Made by a program: the position numbers and the translations under genes
Part shown: piece after piece, positions 10,672-23,900 of the stretch
How the letters are laid out: each line of letters opens with the position of its first letter
Numbering within the stretch: position 1 is the stretch's first letter
From: Aegilops tauschii subsp. strangulata
Taxonomy: Eukaryota; Streptophyta; Magnoliopsida; Poales; Poaceae
Assembly (NCBI RefSeq): GCF_002575655.3
Contig: NC_053040.3
Span: 353,281,267 to 353,345,266, forward strand
DNA: 64,000 nucleotides
Direction of reading: 5' to 3'
Notes under the pieces: generated by a model
What the model was told of the DNA's origin: nothing
Databases searched by the model: none
What the model saw: only the letters and a program-made list of their open reading frames with translations

Positions 10672-13499
10672 AGCATCCCCAAGCTTAATTCCTGCTTGTC
10701 CTCGAGTAGGTAAATGATAAAAACAGAATTTTTGATGCGGAATACTACTTGGCATAATTTCAATGTAATTCTTCTTAATTGTGGTATGAATATTCAGATC
10801 CGAAAGATTCAAGATAAAAGTTCATATTAACATAAAAATAATAATACTTCAAGCATACTACCTAAGCAATTATGTCCTCTCAAAATAACATGGCCAAAGA
10901 AAGTTCATCCCTACAAAATCATATAGTTTAGTCATGCTCCATTTTCGTCACACAAGAATGCTCTCATCATGCACAACCCCGATGACAAGCCAAGCAATTG
11001 TTTCATACTTTAGTAACTTCAAAGTTTTTCAACCTTCACACAATACATGAGCGTGAGCCATGGATATAGCACTATGGGTGGAATAGAATATGATGATGGG
11101 GGTTATGTGGAGAAGACAAAAAGGGAGAAAGTCTCACATCAATGAGGCTAATCCATGAGCTATGGAGATGCCCATCGATTGATGTTAATGCAAGGAAGGT
11201 ATTTCCATGCAACGGATGCACTAGAGCTATAAATATATGAAAGCTTAATGAAAGAAACTAAGTGGGTGTGCATCCAACTTTCTTGCTCACGAAGACCTAG
11301 GGCACTTGAGGAGGCCCAGTGTTGGAATATACAAGCCAAGTTCTATAATGAAAAATTCCCACTAGTATATGAAAGTGACAAAACATGAGACTCTCTATCA
11401 TGAAGATTATGGTGCTACTTTGAAGCACAAGTGTGGTAAAAGGATAGTAACATTGTCCCTTCTCTCTTTTTCTCTCATTTTTTTTGGGCCTTCTCCTTTT
11501 TTTATGGCCTTTCTCTTTTTTTTATTCCTCACTTGGGACAATGCTCTAGAAAATGATGATCATCACACTTCTATTTATTTACAACTCAATGATTACAACT
11601 CGATACTAGAACAAAGTATGACTCTATATAAATGCCTCCGGCGGTGTACCGGGATATGCAATGAACCAAGAGTGACATGTATGAAAGAATTATGAATGGT
11701 GGCTTTGCCACAAATACTATGTCAACTACATGATCATGCAAAGCAATATGAGAATGATGAACGTGTCATGATAAACGGAATGGTGGAAATTTGCATGGCA
11801 ATATATCTCGGAATGGCTATGGAAATGCCATAATAGGTAGGTATAGTGGCTGTTTTGAGGAAGATATAAGGAGGTTTATGTGTGAAAGAGCGTATCATAT
11901 CACGGGGTTTGGATGCACCGGCGAAGTTTGCACCAACTCTCAATGTGAGAAAGGGCAATGCACGGTACCGAAGAGGCTAGCAATGGTGGAAAGGTGAGAG
12001 TGCGTATAATCCATGGACTCAACATTAGTCATAAAGAACTCACATACTTATTGCAAAAATCTACAAGTCATCAAAAACCAAGCACTACGCGCATGCTCCT
12101 AGGGGGATAGATTGGTAGGAAAAGACCATCGCTCGTCCCCGACCGCCACTCATAAGGAGGACAATCAAAGAACACCTCATGTTTCTAATTTGTTACATAA
12201 CGTTTACCATACGTGCATGCTACAGGACTTGAAAACTTCAACACAAGTATTTCTCAAATTCACAACTACTCAACTAGCACAACTTTAATATCACTACCTC
12301 CATGTCTCAAAACAATCATCAAGCATCAAACTTCTCTTAGTATTCAACACACTCATAAGAAAGTTTTTACTATTCTTGAATACCTAGCATATTAGGATTA
12401 TTTAAGCAAATTACCATGTTATTTAAGACTCTCAAAATAATTTAAGTGAAGCATGAGAGATCAATAGTTTCTATAAAACAAATCCACCACCGTGCTCTAA
12501 AAGATATAAGTGAAGTACTAGAGCAAAAACTATATAACTCAAAAGATATAAGTGAAGCACATAGAGTATTCTAATAATTTCCGAATCATGCGTGTGTCTC
12601 TCAAAAGGTGTGTACAGCAAGGATGATTGTGGTAAACTAAAAAGCAAAGACTCAAATCATACAATACGCTCCAAGCAAAACACATATCATGTGGTGAATA
12701 AAAATATAGCTCCAAGTAAAGTTACCGATGGAAGTAGACGAAAGAGGGGATGCCATCCGGGGCATCCCCAAGCTTTGGCTTTTTGGTGTCCTTAGATTAT
12801 CTTGGGGGTGCCATGGACATCCCGAAGCTTAGGCTCTTTCCACTCCTTGTTCCATAATCCATCAAATCTTTCACCCAATACTTGAAAACTTCACAACACA
12901 AAACTTAGCAGAAAATCTCGTGAGCTCCGTTAGCGAAAGTAAACGAAAGACCACTTCAAGGTACTGTAATGAAATCATTATTTATTTATATTGGTGTTAA
13001 ACCTACTGTATTACAAATTCTTTATGGTTTATAAACTCTTTTACTAGCCATAGATTCATCAAAATAAGCAAACAACACACGAAAATCAGAATCTGTCAAA
13101 AACAGAACAGTCTCTAGTAATCTGTAACTAATGCAAACTTCTGGAACTCCAAAATATCAGCCAAAATAGGACGACCTAGGAAATTTGTTTATTGATCATC
13201 AGCAATTGGAATCAATATTTTATCACGTGCTGGTGATATTTAGCAATTATTTTCGTGAACAGAAAGTTTCTGGAATTTTCTGCAAGATCAAATAACTATC
13301 ATCCAAGAAGATCCTATAGGTTTAACTTGGTACAAACACAAATTAAAACATAAAAACACATCTAACCAGAGGCTAGAACAAGTATTTATTCCTAAACAGA
13401 AGCAAAAAGCAAAAAAAAAAACTAAAAATAAAATCGGGTTGCCTCCCAACAAGCGCTATCGTTTAACGCCCCTAGCTAGGCATAAAAGCAAGGATAGAT
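10672..13499 (-). other. Long non-coding 3' interior of Sabrina-like element
   Basis: About 2.8 kb between the protease stop and the 3' LTR, where an autonomous relative would carry pol. It is AT-rich with many stops in all frames and no RT or integrase motifs. Short frames here look fortuitous. Confidence 0.6.
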
Positions 13500-14111
13500 C
13501 TAGGTATTGCCATCTTTGGTGGGCAATCCATAAGTGGCTCTCATAATAGATTCATGTGGTAATTTTATTTTCTTCCTAGGGAAGTGTTCCATGCCTTTCT
13601 TTAACGGAAATTGGAATATAATATTCCATTCCTTCATATCAATAATTGCACCAATCGTTCTAAGGAAAGGTCTACCAAGAATAATAGGACATGAAGGATT
13701 GCAATCTATGTCAAGAACGATAAAATCTACGGGCACATAGTTCTTATTTGCAAAAATAAGAACATCATTAATTCTTCCCATAGGTTTCTTAATGGTGGAA
13801 TCCGCAAGGTGCAAGTTTAAAGAGCAATCATCAAAATCACGGAAACCTAGCAAATCGCACAAAGTTTTTGGAATCGTGGAAACACTAGCACCCAAATCAC
13901 ACAAAGCATAGCATTCATGATCTTTAATCTTAATTTTAATAGTAGGTTCCCACTCATCATAAAGTTTTCTAGGGAAAGAAACTTCCAACTCAAGTTTTTC
14001 TTCATAAGATTGCATCAAAGCATCAACGATATGTTTGGTAAAAGTTTTATTTTGACTATAAGCATGAGGAGAATTTAGCACGGATTGCAACAAGGAAATA
14101 CAATCTATCAA
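13500..14111 (-). CDS. Retroviral-type aspartic protease, Sabrina-like
   Basis: A 203-residue open frame. The active-site region ALCDLGASVSTIPKTL has the D-x-G-A-S form common in Athila-lineage proteases. A flap-like segment and the C-terminal hydrophobic motif PIILGRPFLRTIGA follow, as expected for one subunit of a dimeric protease. Its role would be to cut the gag polyprotein in the virus-like particle. A decayed stretch (14112-14296) with stops separates it from gag, so the original gag-protease frame is broken. No RT follows it. Confidence 0.7.
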   Translation of the reverse strand: MIDCISLLQSVLNSPHAYSQNKTFTKHIVDALMQSYEEKLELEVSFPRKLYDEWEPTIKIKIKDHECYALCDLGASVSTIPKTLCDLLGFRDFDDCSLNLHLADSTIKKPMGRINDVLIFANKNYVPVDFIVLDIDCNPSCPIILGRPFLRTIGAIIDMKEWNIIFQFPLKKGMEHFPRKKIKLPHESIMRATYGLPTKDGNT

Positions 14112-14296
14112 TGAGCAATTATCATAATTAAATTCCTTGAAATCCAGATAGTGGGTTTATTAATATCTAGGGTTTTAATCTCTTCAATCCCACTTTTATC
14201 AATTTTAGCATCAAGATCTAAAAACTCCGAATTTTTGGAACGCCTTCAAGGTAAAGGTGGATCATATTCAGTCTCATCATTATCAAGATTCATATT

Positions 14297-15451
14297 TCAA
14301 AACAAAGATTTAATAGGGGACACATCAATAACTTTTAGATCTTCATCTTTGTTTTCATAAAAATTAGAAGAACACACTTTTATAAAGCAATCTTTCTTAG
14401 CACGCATCCTAGCGGTTCTTTCTTTGCACTCATCAATGGAAATTCTCATGGCTTTGAGAGACTCATTGATATCATGCTTAGGAGGAATGGATCTAAGTTT
14501 CAAAGAATCAACATCAAGAGAAATTCTATCAATGTTCCTAGCCAATTCATCAACTTTAAACAATTTTTCTTCAAGCAAGGCATTGAAATTCTTTTGCGAA
14601 TTCTTAAATTCCTTAACACTAGTCTCAAATTCAGAGGGCATCTTATTAAAGTTTCCATAAGAATTGTTGTAGGAACTACCATAATTATTAGAGGAATTAC
14701 TAGGATAAGGCCTAGGATTAAAGTTTCCTCTATACGCGTTGTTACCAAAATTATTCCTACCAACAAAATTCACGTCCATAGATTCATTATTATTCTCAAT
14801 CAAAGTAGACAAAGGCATATCATTAGGATCAGAAGAAACACTTTTACTAGCAAATAATTTCATAAGTTCATCCATCTTTCCACTCAAAACATTAATTTCT
14901 TCTATCGCATGCACTTTTTTATTAGTAGATCTTTCAGTGTGCCATTGAGAATTATTAACCATAATATTATCTAGGAATTTAGTAGCTTCTCCTAAAGTGA
15001 TTTCCATAAAAGTGCCTCCCGCGGCCGAATCTAAAAGGTTTCTAGAAGCAAAATTCAATCCGGCATAAAAGTTTTGTATAATCATCCACAAATTCAAACC
15101 ATGTGTAGGGCAATTACGTATCATTAATTTCATACTCTCCTAAGCTTGTGCAACATGTTCATGATCAAGTTGCTTAAAATTCATAATATCGTTTCTAATA
15201 AAGATAATCTTAGCGGGAGGAAAATATTTAGAGATAAAAGCATCTTTGCACTTATTCCAAGAATCAATACTATTTTTAGGCAAAGACGAAAACCAAGCTT
15301 TAGCACGATCTCTAAGAGAAAAAGGAAATAGCTTCAATTTAACAATATCATTGTCAACATCTTTCTTCTTTTGCATATCACGCAAATCAACGAAGCTATT
15401 TAGATGAGTAGCGGCATCTTCACTAGGAAGGCCGGCGAATTGTTCTTCCAT
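14297..15451 (-). pseudogene. Gag of Sabrina-like element, one in-frame stop
   Basis: From a methionine near 15451 (MEEQFAGLPSEDAATHL) the frame runs through LKLFPFSLRDRAKAWFSSLP, the conserved core of plant retrotransposon gag, to an amber stop at 15140-15142. It continues in the same frame to 14297. The second part has an Asn/Gly/Tyr-rich low-complexity stretch and a Leu/Glu/Lys-rich segment that could form a coiled coil. No CCHC zinc knuckle is visible. One stop in an otherwise long frame indicates fairly recent decay. Confidence 0.75.
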
Positions 15452-15646
15452 AACAAGATTCAACAAAGCAGCATTGATTTCACAAGATTTAGTATCGGTG
15501 AAAAATAGGTGAACGAAAAAAGAGAGGGCGAATAAAACGGCAAGGGTGAAGTGGGGGAGAGGAAAACGAGAGGCAAATGGCAAATAATGTAATGCGGGAG
15601 ATAAGGGTTTGCGATGGGTACTTGGTATGTTGACTTTTGCGTAGAC

Positions 15647-15664
15647 TCCCCGGCAACGGCGCCA
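15647..15664 (-). other. Primer-binding site, Sabrina-like element
   Basis: The minus strand reads TGGCGCCGTTGCCGGGGA shortly after the 5' LTR end at 15676. This form is common in Athila-lineage Gypsy elements. Confidence 0.8.
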
Positions 15665-15675
15665 GAAATCCTTCT

Positions 15676-17258
15676 TGCTACCTCTTGAGCACTGCGTTGG
15701 TTTTCCCTTGAAGAGGAAAGGGTGATGCAGCAAAGTAGCGTAAGTATTTCCCTCAGTTTTTGAGAACCAAGGTATCAATCCAGTAGGAGGCTACACGCAA
15801 GTCCCTCGCACCTACACAAACAAATAAATCCTCGCAACCAACGCGATAAGGGGTTGTCAATCCCTACACGGTCACTTACGAGAGTGAGATCTGATAGATA
15901 TGATAGGATAATATTTTTGGTATTTTTATGATAAAGATGCAAAGTAAAGAAAGCAAAATAAAAACGGCGCCAGAAATAGCTTATTGTCGGGAGATTAATA
16001 TGATGGAAAATAGACCCCGGGGCCATAGGTTTCACTAGTGGCTTCTCTCAAGAGCATAAGTATTTTACGGTGGGTGAACAAATTACTGTTGAGCAATTGA
16101 TAGAACTGAGCATAGTTATGAGAATATCTAGGTATGATCATGTATATAGTCATCATGTCCGAGACAAGTAGACCGACTCCTGCCTGCATCGACTACTATT
16201 ACTCCACACATCGACCGCTATCCAGCATGCATCTAGAGTATTAAGTTCATAAGAACAGAGTAACGCTTTAAGGAAGATGACATGATGTAGAGGGATAAAT
16301 TCATGCAATATGATAAAACCCCATCTTGTTATCCTTGATGGCAACAATACTATACGTGCCTTGCTGTCCCTACTGTCACTGGGAAAGGACACCACAAGAT
16401 TGAACCCAAAGCTAAGCACTTCTCCCATTGCAAGAAAGATCAATCTAGTAGGCCAAACCAAACTGATAATTCGAAGAGACTTGCAAAGATAACCAATCAT
16501 ACATAAAAGAATCCAGAAGATTCAAATATTGATCATAGATAAACTTGATCATAAATCCACAATTCATCGGTCTCAACAAACACACCGCCAAAGAAGATTA
16601 CATCGAATAGATCTCCACAAGAGAGGGGGAGAACATTGTATTGAGATCCAAAAAGAGAGAAGAAGCCATCTAGCTAATAACTATGGACCCGAAGGTCTGA
16701 GGTAAACTACTCACACTTCATCGGAGAGACTATGGTGTTGATGTAGAAGCCCTCCGTGATCGATGCCCCTTCCGGCGGAGCTCCGGAACAGGCCCCAAGA
16801 TGGGATCTCGTGGGTACAGAAGGTTGCGGCGGTGGAATTAGGTTTTTGGCTTCGTATCTGATCGTTTGGGGGTACGTAGGTATATATAGGAGGAAGGAGT
16901 ATGTCGTTGGAGCAATGTGGGGCCCACGAGGGTGGAGGGCGTGCCCGGGGGGGTAGGCGCGCCCCCCTACCTTGTGGCTTCCTGTTTGATTTCTTGACGT
17001 AGGGTCCAAGTCCTCTGGATCATGTTCGTTCCGAAAATCACGTTCCCGAAGGTTTCATTCCGTTTGGACTCCGTTTGATATTCTTTTTCTGCGAAACTCT
17101 GAAATAGGCAAAAAACAGCAATTCTGGTATGGGCCTCCGGTTAATAGGTTAGTCTCAAAAATAATATAAAAGTGAATAATAAAGCCCAATAATGTCCAAA
17201 ACAAAGGATAATATAGCATGGAGCAATCAAAAATTATAGATACGTTGGAGACGTATCA
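15676..17258 (-). repeat. 5' LTR of Sabrina-like element
   Basis: A 1583-bp LTR, about 97% identical to 9091-10671 by eye. It is flanked outside by GAACG (17259-17263). Confidence 0.92.
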
Positions 17259-18770
17259 GAACGATAGACCTCCTGGATGGTGTAAGGGCCTTCCCATTTA
17301 GACAGAAGATTTCCTGCAAAAAATCTTAAACGAGAGTTGTATAGCAAAACATGATCACCTACATTAAACTCACGCTTTTGTATCCTTCTGTCATGCCATC
17401 TTTTAACTTTTTCTTTAAACAACTTGGCATTCTCATAGGCTTGGGTTCTCCATTCATCAAGAGAGCTAATGTCAAATAACCTCTTCTCATCGGCAAGTTT
17501 GAAATCATAATTGAGCTCTTTAATTGCCCAATATGCCTTATGTTCTAGTTCAAGAGGTAAATGACATGCTTTTCCATAAACCATTTTATATGGATACATA
17601 CCAGTAGGATTCTTATAAGCAGTTCTATAAGCCCATAATGCATCATCAAGTTTCTTAGACCAATTCTTTCTAGATCTATTAACAGTCTTTTTGAAAAATT
17701 AATTTAATCTCTCTATTGCTCAACTCTACTTGACCACTAGACTGAGGATGATATGGGGATGCAATTCTATGGTTAACATCATACTTAGCAAGCATTTTAC
17801 GGAAAGCACCATGAATAAAATGTGAACCACCATTAGTCATTAAATATCTAGGGACTCCAAACCTCAGAAAAATAACTTCTTTAAGCATCTTAATAGAAGT
17901 GTTATGATCAGCACTACTAGTTGGAATATCTTGTACTCACTTAGTAACATAATCAACAACAACTAAAATATGTGTATACCCATTAGAGGAAGGAAAAGGT
18001 CCCATATAATCAAAACCCCAAACATCAAATGGTTCAATAACAAGTGAATAGTTCATAGGCATTTCCTGACGTCTACTAATACCAATTCTTTGACATTGAT
18101 CACAAGACAAGACAAACTTACGAGCATCCTTAAAGAGAGTGGGCCAGTAGAACCCGGATTGCAATACCTTATGTGTAGTTCTATCTCCGGCGTGGTGCCT
18201 TCCGTAAGCCTCGGAGTGACACTTGCATAGGATCAGTTCCAGTTCATGCTCTGGTACGCAACCTCTAATAACACCATCTACTCCTTATTTATAAAGGTGT
18301 GGATCATCCCAAAAGTAATGTCTTAAATCATAGAAAAACTTTTTCTTTTGCCGGTATGTGAAACTAGGTGGTATAAATTTAGCAACAATATAATTCGCAT
18401 AATCAGCATACCATGGAGTACTACAAGAAGCATATGACATTTAGTTGCTCATCAGGAAAGATATCATCAATAGGCAGTGGGTCATCAAGAACATTTCTAA
18501 CCTAGACAAGTTGTCTGCAACGGGGTTCTCAGCTCCTTTTCTATCAATAATATGCAAATCAAATTCTTGTAGCAAGAGAACCCATCTAATAAGTCTAGGT
18601 TTAGCATCTTTCTTTTCCATAAGATATTTAATAGTAGCATGATCAGTGTGAACAGTTACTTTAGAATCAACAATATAAGGTCTGAACTTATCACATGCAA
18701 ATACAACTACTAAAAATTCTTTTTCGGTGGTAGCATAATTTCTCTGGGCACTGTCTAGAGTTTTGCTAGC
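17259..18770 (-). pseudogene. RNase H and integrase part of Athila host pol
   Basis: In minus-strand order: RNase H residues ([31 protein letters not shown]) within 18441-18770; a gap with stops; then integrase with the zinc-finger end LSCDQCQRIG, the first catalytic Asp in WGFDYMGPF, the glutamate in QVELSNREIK, and a C-terminal segment near VGDHVLLYNSRLRFF. The second catalytic Asp is replaced: MTNGGSHF stands where T/S-D-G-G-S is normal, a G-to-A change. Stops at about 17889-17936 and a frame break before 17679 also disable it. The guest at 9091-17258 interrupts its C-terminus. Confidence 0.82.
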
Positions 18771-20928
18771 CACTTCTTGCACCAAACATATACCTCATGA
18801 ACGCAGCATGAAGGCAATGGTTACAAAGTTTCCAATACTAACTGGATGTTCAACACGAATCATGGAGAAGGTAGCAGTGTTGCTGATGGGCTCAACAACA
18901 ATTCATCCAGGTTTCCATGGAGATGGAATTCCATAATTATGTGAACAAGTGATAACATTGGTCAGACCCAAAAGATATAATGGTGTATGCTCGAGGGATC
19001 AACCACGAGTAAGCCAACATTATGAACATCGTTGGTTCTGATTTAATTTGATGATAGCCCATACTCAAATCAAAGTTTTGATATGACAATAGGTCCAACA
19101 ACTGATCACAGGGACCAATCGATGAAGATATCATCTATCTTCAACACACACAAATATATCCCTTGAAATGAACTAAGCTGGCAAGCTTTTATCTTCCAAC
19201 TCTCCAAGTTATTGTTTAGCTTAACCAACTAGCTCAGGGGGTAACCGACACATATTCTTGGAGAATGGTTGGTTCACAATAAACCAACTCGATCACGAAC
19301 TCAACATAGCGGTCAGGTGACAACCTGGTAACACTTCCGAGAAGATTTTCAGAAAATCACGAACTACCGATATGTTACTAAGCTCGAGAACAATCTTGCT
19401 TTTCAGGGCAAGACGATATGATGAAACGAGCAAGGGATTGACACAATCCTAACTAATTGATCGAAGAGTGCACCGGAAATAAGGACAAGGTAGCACGATC
19501 AATCCTAGAATAGTGATTCGATAACCAACATGCTAAGAATGATATTAATGTCCATTAACTACCAAGAAACACGGTTGCTAGGAGTATTGATTTCACACAT
19601 CATGGTTCACTTGTCGGCATTCCGGTTGCGACAACACGGGACCGAGGAATGAAAAATGATGGCAAGAAGTATCACCGCGTCAAGAATTCATGAGAGATGC
19701 TGCAATTCTCATGGTAATACTCCGAGGTAGAACAGAACAAAAGCTGGATTGGCATTTTGATCTACGAAATACAACTACTTTGACCAGTCCAAGAAATGGA
19801 TGAGGTGCTGGAGTTTGTTTCTCCTAGTCATTCTGGAATAGAATGGCTAGACGGACCACAAGAATAATAGACACTGACGAACATGATGGTACAACTATTC
19901 CTAACTATCACTTGATAGACGGAGGTCAGGATACAACTAGAGAGGGACAACTCAAAGGAACATATGTTTTTTCTGAGTTGTGGATGCATAGATTAGTATG
20001 TTGAGCAAAGCTCAACATTTTTCTTCCGGATAACCCATGCAGAAGAGGAAGGACTGGCAGATTCACAATTTTTGAATGGATAACTCATCAAGAGCACTCT
20101 TGTTGTGATCATTGGCTTAACGAGTTTCTACCATAATGTTTCATGGTATTTGGAAGAATCATATATCACGGACCTCAAAGACTATCACAAAGGTTTCTAA
20201 TATCCTAAAGGAACTAGCAAGCACTATCAACATGAAGTAAGTAGGGTGAATCTCGGGTTCAACAACCCAGGCATAGAATACCTACTAATAAGTAGCATCA
20301 CGGGATGCTTTCGAGAATGATGGCCAGATTCATCACACTGGGAACACAAAACATGGCTAGATTACCTGGTGATCCTCTAAGACACCTAGGGTCATAAGAA
20401 TAGCTCCAACATATATGTCGAGGCAATAGAGTACCTCAACTCACCGATTAGTGTGGTTGAATTGGCTCAAAGGGACATCGGGAACGGAAAGAAAGGATTT
20501 GCAAATGCATCAGACTATTTAGAAACCTGGGATGACTCGGACACCATAACGGCTGTAAATGCTCAAAAAGATTTGAGACATGCTACAAAAATGGTGGCAT
20601 AACCACTCAGAAGCACAATACCAAGGTTTCGAGATCAACAATTAACATACGGAAGTAGTAGGAACTGAACCGAGGCTTAAGCCCAACAATTCTATAAGTC
20701 TACATATTAGTAACACATGATCCTGATAGAAAGAAGAGAAAGCCTAGTTCCTTAACCCGTAGGAAAGATAGGATGACTCGGATCAGAAGGCATAAGGTAT
20801 AAGGAGTAAAATGAGCCTTACATTCCCTTCCACAATCAATTCCCTTATATAACTAAAGCATTTCTAGACTCAACTTCGACCAGTTTGGCTTGGTAATCCT
20901 ACAGGCAGTCAGGCTCTGCTACCAAAGC
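18771..20928 (-). pseudogene. Decayed Del-like gag-pol remnant
   Basis: The only readable part is near 18937-19134, where LLSYQNFDLSMGYHQIK matches the RT core (normally L-R-S-G-Y-H-Q-I). It is followed in a broken frame by residues recalling the S-F-G-L-T-N-A motif and M-N-x-V-F. Near 19280-19330 the minus strand recalls the E-F-V-I-E-L stretch upstream of RT in Del-type elements. RT lies only ~1.8 kb from the PBS, too close for an intact gag plus protease, so the interior is internally deleted. Stops occur in all frames. Confidence 0.55.
20912..20924 (-). other. Primer-binding site of Del-like relic
   Basis: The minus strand reads TGGTAGCAGAGCC a few bases inside the LTR end. It differs by one base from TGGTATCAGAGCC, complementary to the initiator tRNA-Met 3' end. 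Confidence 0.75.
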
Positions 20929-23900
20929 TGTCGTGACCCCGATCCTAAGCCACATCGATCTAGCATGTAACACATCATATCACTTTGCGGCCTCATGCAC
21001 GGTATTCCCACGGGTGTCGCCTTACCTGGCCCGGGACCATCTGTGCCTTTTGGCTCACGTATATGATAGTGCCGCTAGCATCCATATGACAGAGAACCCG
21101 GGCCGACATGACTAGTCGTGAACCCAAAGTGGCACTGTCTTAGGGGACAGGCATACATGAACCAACATCGAACGTGTCGGTCATCAGCGCGTGAATCCGG
21201 GCTGCAGCAACTGGGCTAACAGGACTCCGGGAACCCGGGCTATAGCAGGCTAGCAGTACTCCGGAAGTCACCGCGTGACATTTCCCCGAAGGGAAAGACA
21301 CTGGAACGAAGTGGATCACATGCCGGCCAGTCTAAGTGTTCCGGAGTAGTAGCAACTGGGCTAGCAGGACTCCGGTAAACTGGGCTGTAGCAGACTACCA
21401 TGGCTCAGTGGAAGCACTAGACTACATTTCCCCATAAGAGAGGCTACCAAAGATAGACAACTAGGTTGTCGGATCCCACACATACCAAGCATTTCAATCA
21501 TACACACAATATGCTCGATATGTGCAAATACAACATGGCCTCACAACATGACTCTACAACTCAAGTATGTATTCAATAGGCTCCGAGGAGCGAGATATTA
21601 CAAACATGGGTCTCATGACCCAACATTCAGAGCATACAAGTAAAAGCACATGCGGAAGCTTAACATGTCTGAGTACAGACATCTACAAATGAAAAAGGCT
21701 GAGAAGCCTGACTATCTACCAGATCCTGCCGAGGGCACAAGATCGTAGCTGAGGTATCAAGCTAAACATCGAAGTCCACACAGAACTACTAGCGAGACTG
21801 AGGTCTCTCTGCAAAAACATAAATTAAGCAAACGTGAGTACAAATGTACCCAGCAAGACTTACATCAGAACTAACTACATATGCATCAGTATCAACAAAG
21901 GGGGTGGTGGAGTTTAACTGCAGCAAGCCAACTTTGACTCGGTGGCTATCCTAAACTACGACTGAAAGTAACTCTTTTGAGGTGGCGCACACGAGTCCAC
22001 ATATTCACCATATCAATACACCACTATGGATCCGCTCCCGTCTCCCTACGAGAACGCCATCCATAGCACTCACGCTTATCTTGCGCATTTTAGAGTATCC
22101 ACTTTAACTTGTCTATGAACTGTTATAGGCAACCAAGAAGTCCTTTACCGTGGACGCGGCAATTCGAATAGATGATGTTAACCCTGCAGGGGTGTACTTC
22201 TTCACACACGCTCTCACCAATTACCGCCGTTTACACGACATGTACTCGGCAACCTTCAAGCGGAAGCCCAACGAGGGTGTCGGCCACAGCCTACCTAAAC
22301 ACTCAAGTCTCTAGTCCAGGTTTGTCGCCTATTCAGGTTCCATCCGCAGGGAGTCCGGCCGAGGTTTCCACATACGGCCCCAAACGATGTGTACAGGGTT
22401 CCGCGACACCAAACGGGCGCCCGGCATACCAGGCCACGTGCCTAACGCATCATAGCCCACCCCTCGGGTCAGCGCTGCGCACGGCCTCCAGCATACTACA
22501 AACACCAGAAACTACTTGCAACTCCTGGACAGAGGACAAGGGTGGTTAGAAGCCGAGAGGGTCAATTAAGGATCCTAACGTGTGGTAGTAGCTGTTCATG
22601 GATCACAAGCACAGAACTCAGTTCCCGAGGACGGCTTCAATGAGACAACCCACCATGTACTCCTACATGGCCTCTCACCGCTACCTTTACCAAATCGTGT
22701 TCACACACTTAGCTCTCAACAGTAGGACATGTTCACCACTTTCCAATTCATCCCCGATGAATCAGACCTGACTCAACTCTAAGCAGTAGCAGGCATGACA
22801 AACAAGCATGAATGAGCAGGCACATCAGGGCTCAAACAACTCCTACTAGTGGGTTTCATCTATTTACTATGGCAATGACAGGTCATGCAGAGGAAAAGGG
22901 GTTCAACTACCGCGGCAAGTAACAGATGAATCGTTGTTGTCCTAATGCAGTAAAAGAGAGCAGAAGCGAGAGAGTGAGATTGTATCGGAATGAACAAGGG
23001 GGTTTTGCTTGCCTGGCACTTCTGAAGATAATATAGCTCTTCTTCGGTGTCATCGAACTCATCGTCGGAACCTCGTCTATTGAGAGGGGACAAATACCGG
23101 CAACAGAGAAGGAACACGATCAATGCAATGCAACAATATGATGCATGAATGTGACATGGCAATATGCTGTGATTTGAGCTAATGCAGCTAGCAATGATTT
23201 GAATGGAGTTGGTTTGAACGCAAGATTCAAATTCAAACTCCACATAAGACATTTCAAATGCCATTAATTCAAATTGTCATATACAGTAGCTTTAGGTTGC
23301 TCAAACATGCATGAAAATGCCATAAACAGATTCTTTGGATTTTTCTGATAATTTTCATATATAATTCATTTCATTTGGAGTTACGGTTGATTTTATATGT
23401 TTTTTAGAAGTTTTGGATATTTTTTGAATTAAATAACTCATTTTTGATTTATTTTAAATCCCAGAAAATATTTACTGCGTCAGCACTATTTCATGCTGAC
23501 CTCAGTAGGTCAACAGTCCCGGTCCAGGTCAAACCTGACCAGTGAGACCCACTGGTCAGTCACCCAGTGTCAGTTAGTGACACAGACAGGTGGGTCCGGT
23601 CAACGGCCACGTCAGCGAGGTCAGCGCCGATGCGTGGGGCCACTATGATTAACTTAAACTAAACAGGAGTTAAACTGTGGTTAGTTAAGGCGTGGGGCCC
23701 ATCTATAAGTGGCACAGTGATTAGCTAATGGCGTCATTAGTGTTAACTAAGTGTGCCACTCGGCTCGCCGGAATTTCGCCGGCGACGACCAAAAACGCGG
23801 CGGAGACGCACTGGGGTGGCTCGGGTTTCGCCCATGGTCGACCAATCGACCGCGGTTTGGTCCTATGCATAGCTGGGGCTCGCGCGCATCTAGTAGGGCA

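Larger units (their letters stand above)
9091..17258 (-). mobile_element. Sabrina-like non-autonomous Gypsy element
   Basis: This is a full-length 8.2-kb minus-strand element with LTRs at 9091-10671 and 15676-17258, flanked by the 5-bp duplication GAACG (9086-9090 and 17259-17263). It encodes gag and an aspartic protease only. No RT, RNase H or integrase is present in its 5-kb interior, so it would need proteins from another element. The PBS TGGCGCCGTTGCCGGGGA and the AAGCTTGGGGATGC polypurine tract place it with Athila-lineage Gypsy elements. The two LTRs differ at about 47 of 1580 positions by eye, near 1.2 million years at 1.3e-8. The Sabrina name rests on memory of the TGATACGTCTCC LTR start. 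Confidence 0.88.

Noticed and set aside
22172..22549. Open frame of 125 codons within the 4.2-kb LTR
   Set aside because: No recognisable domain, no promoter context, and it lies inside the LTR.
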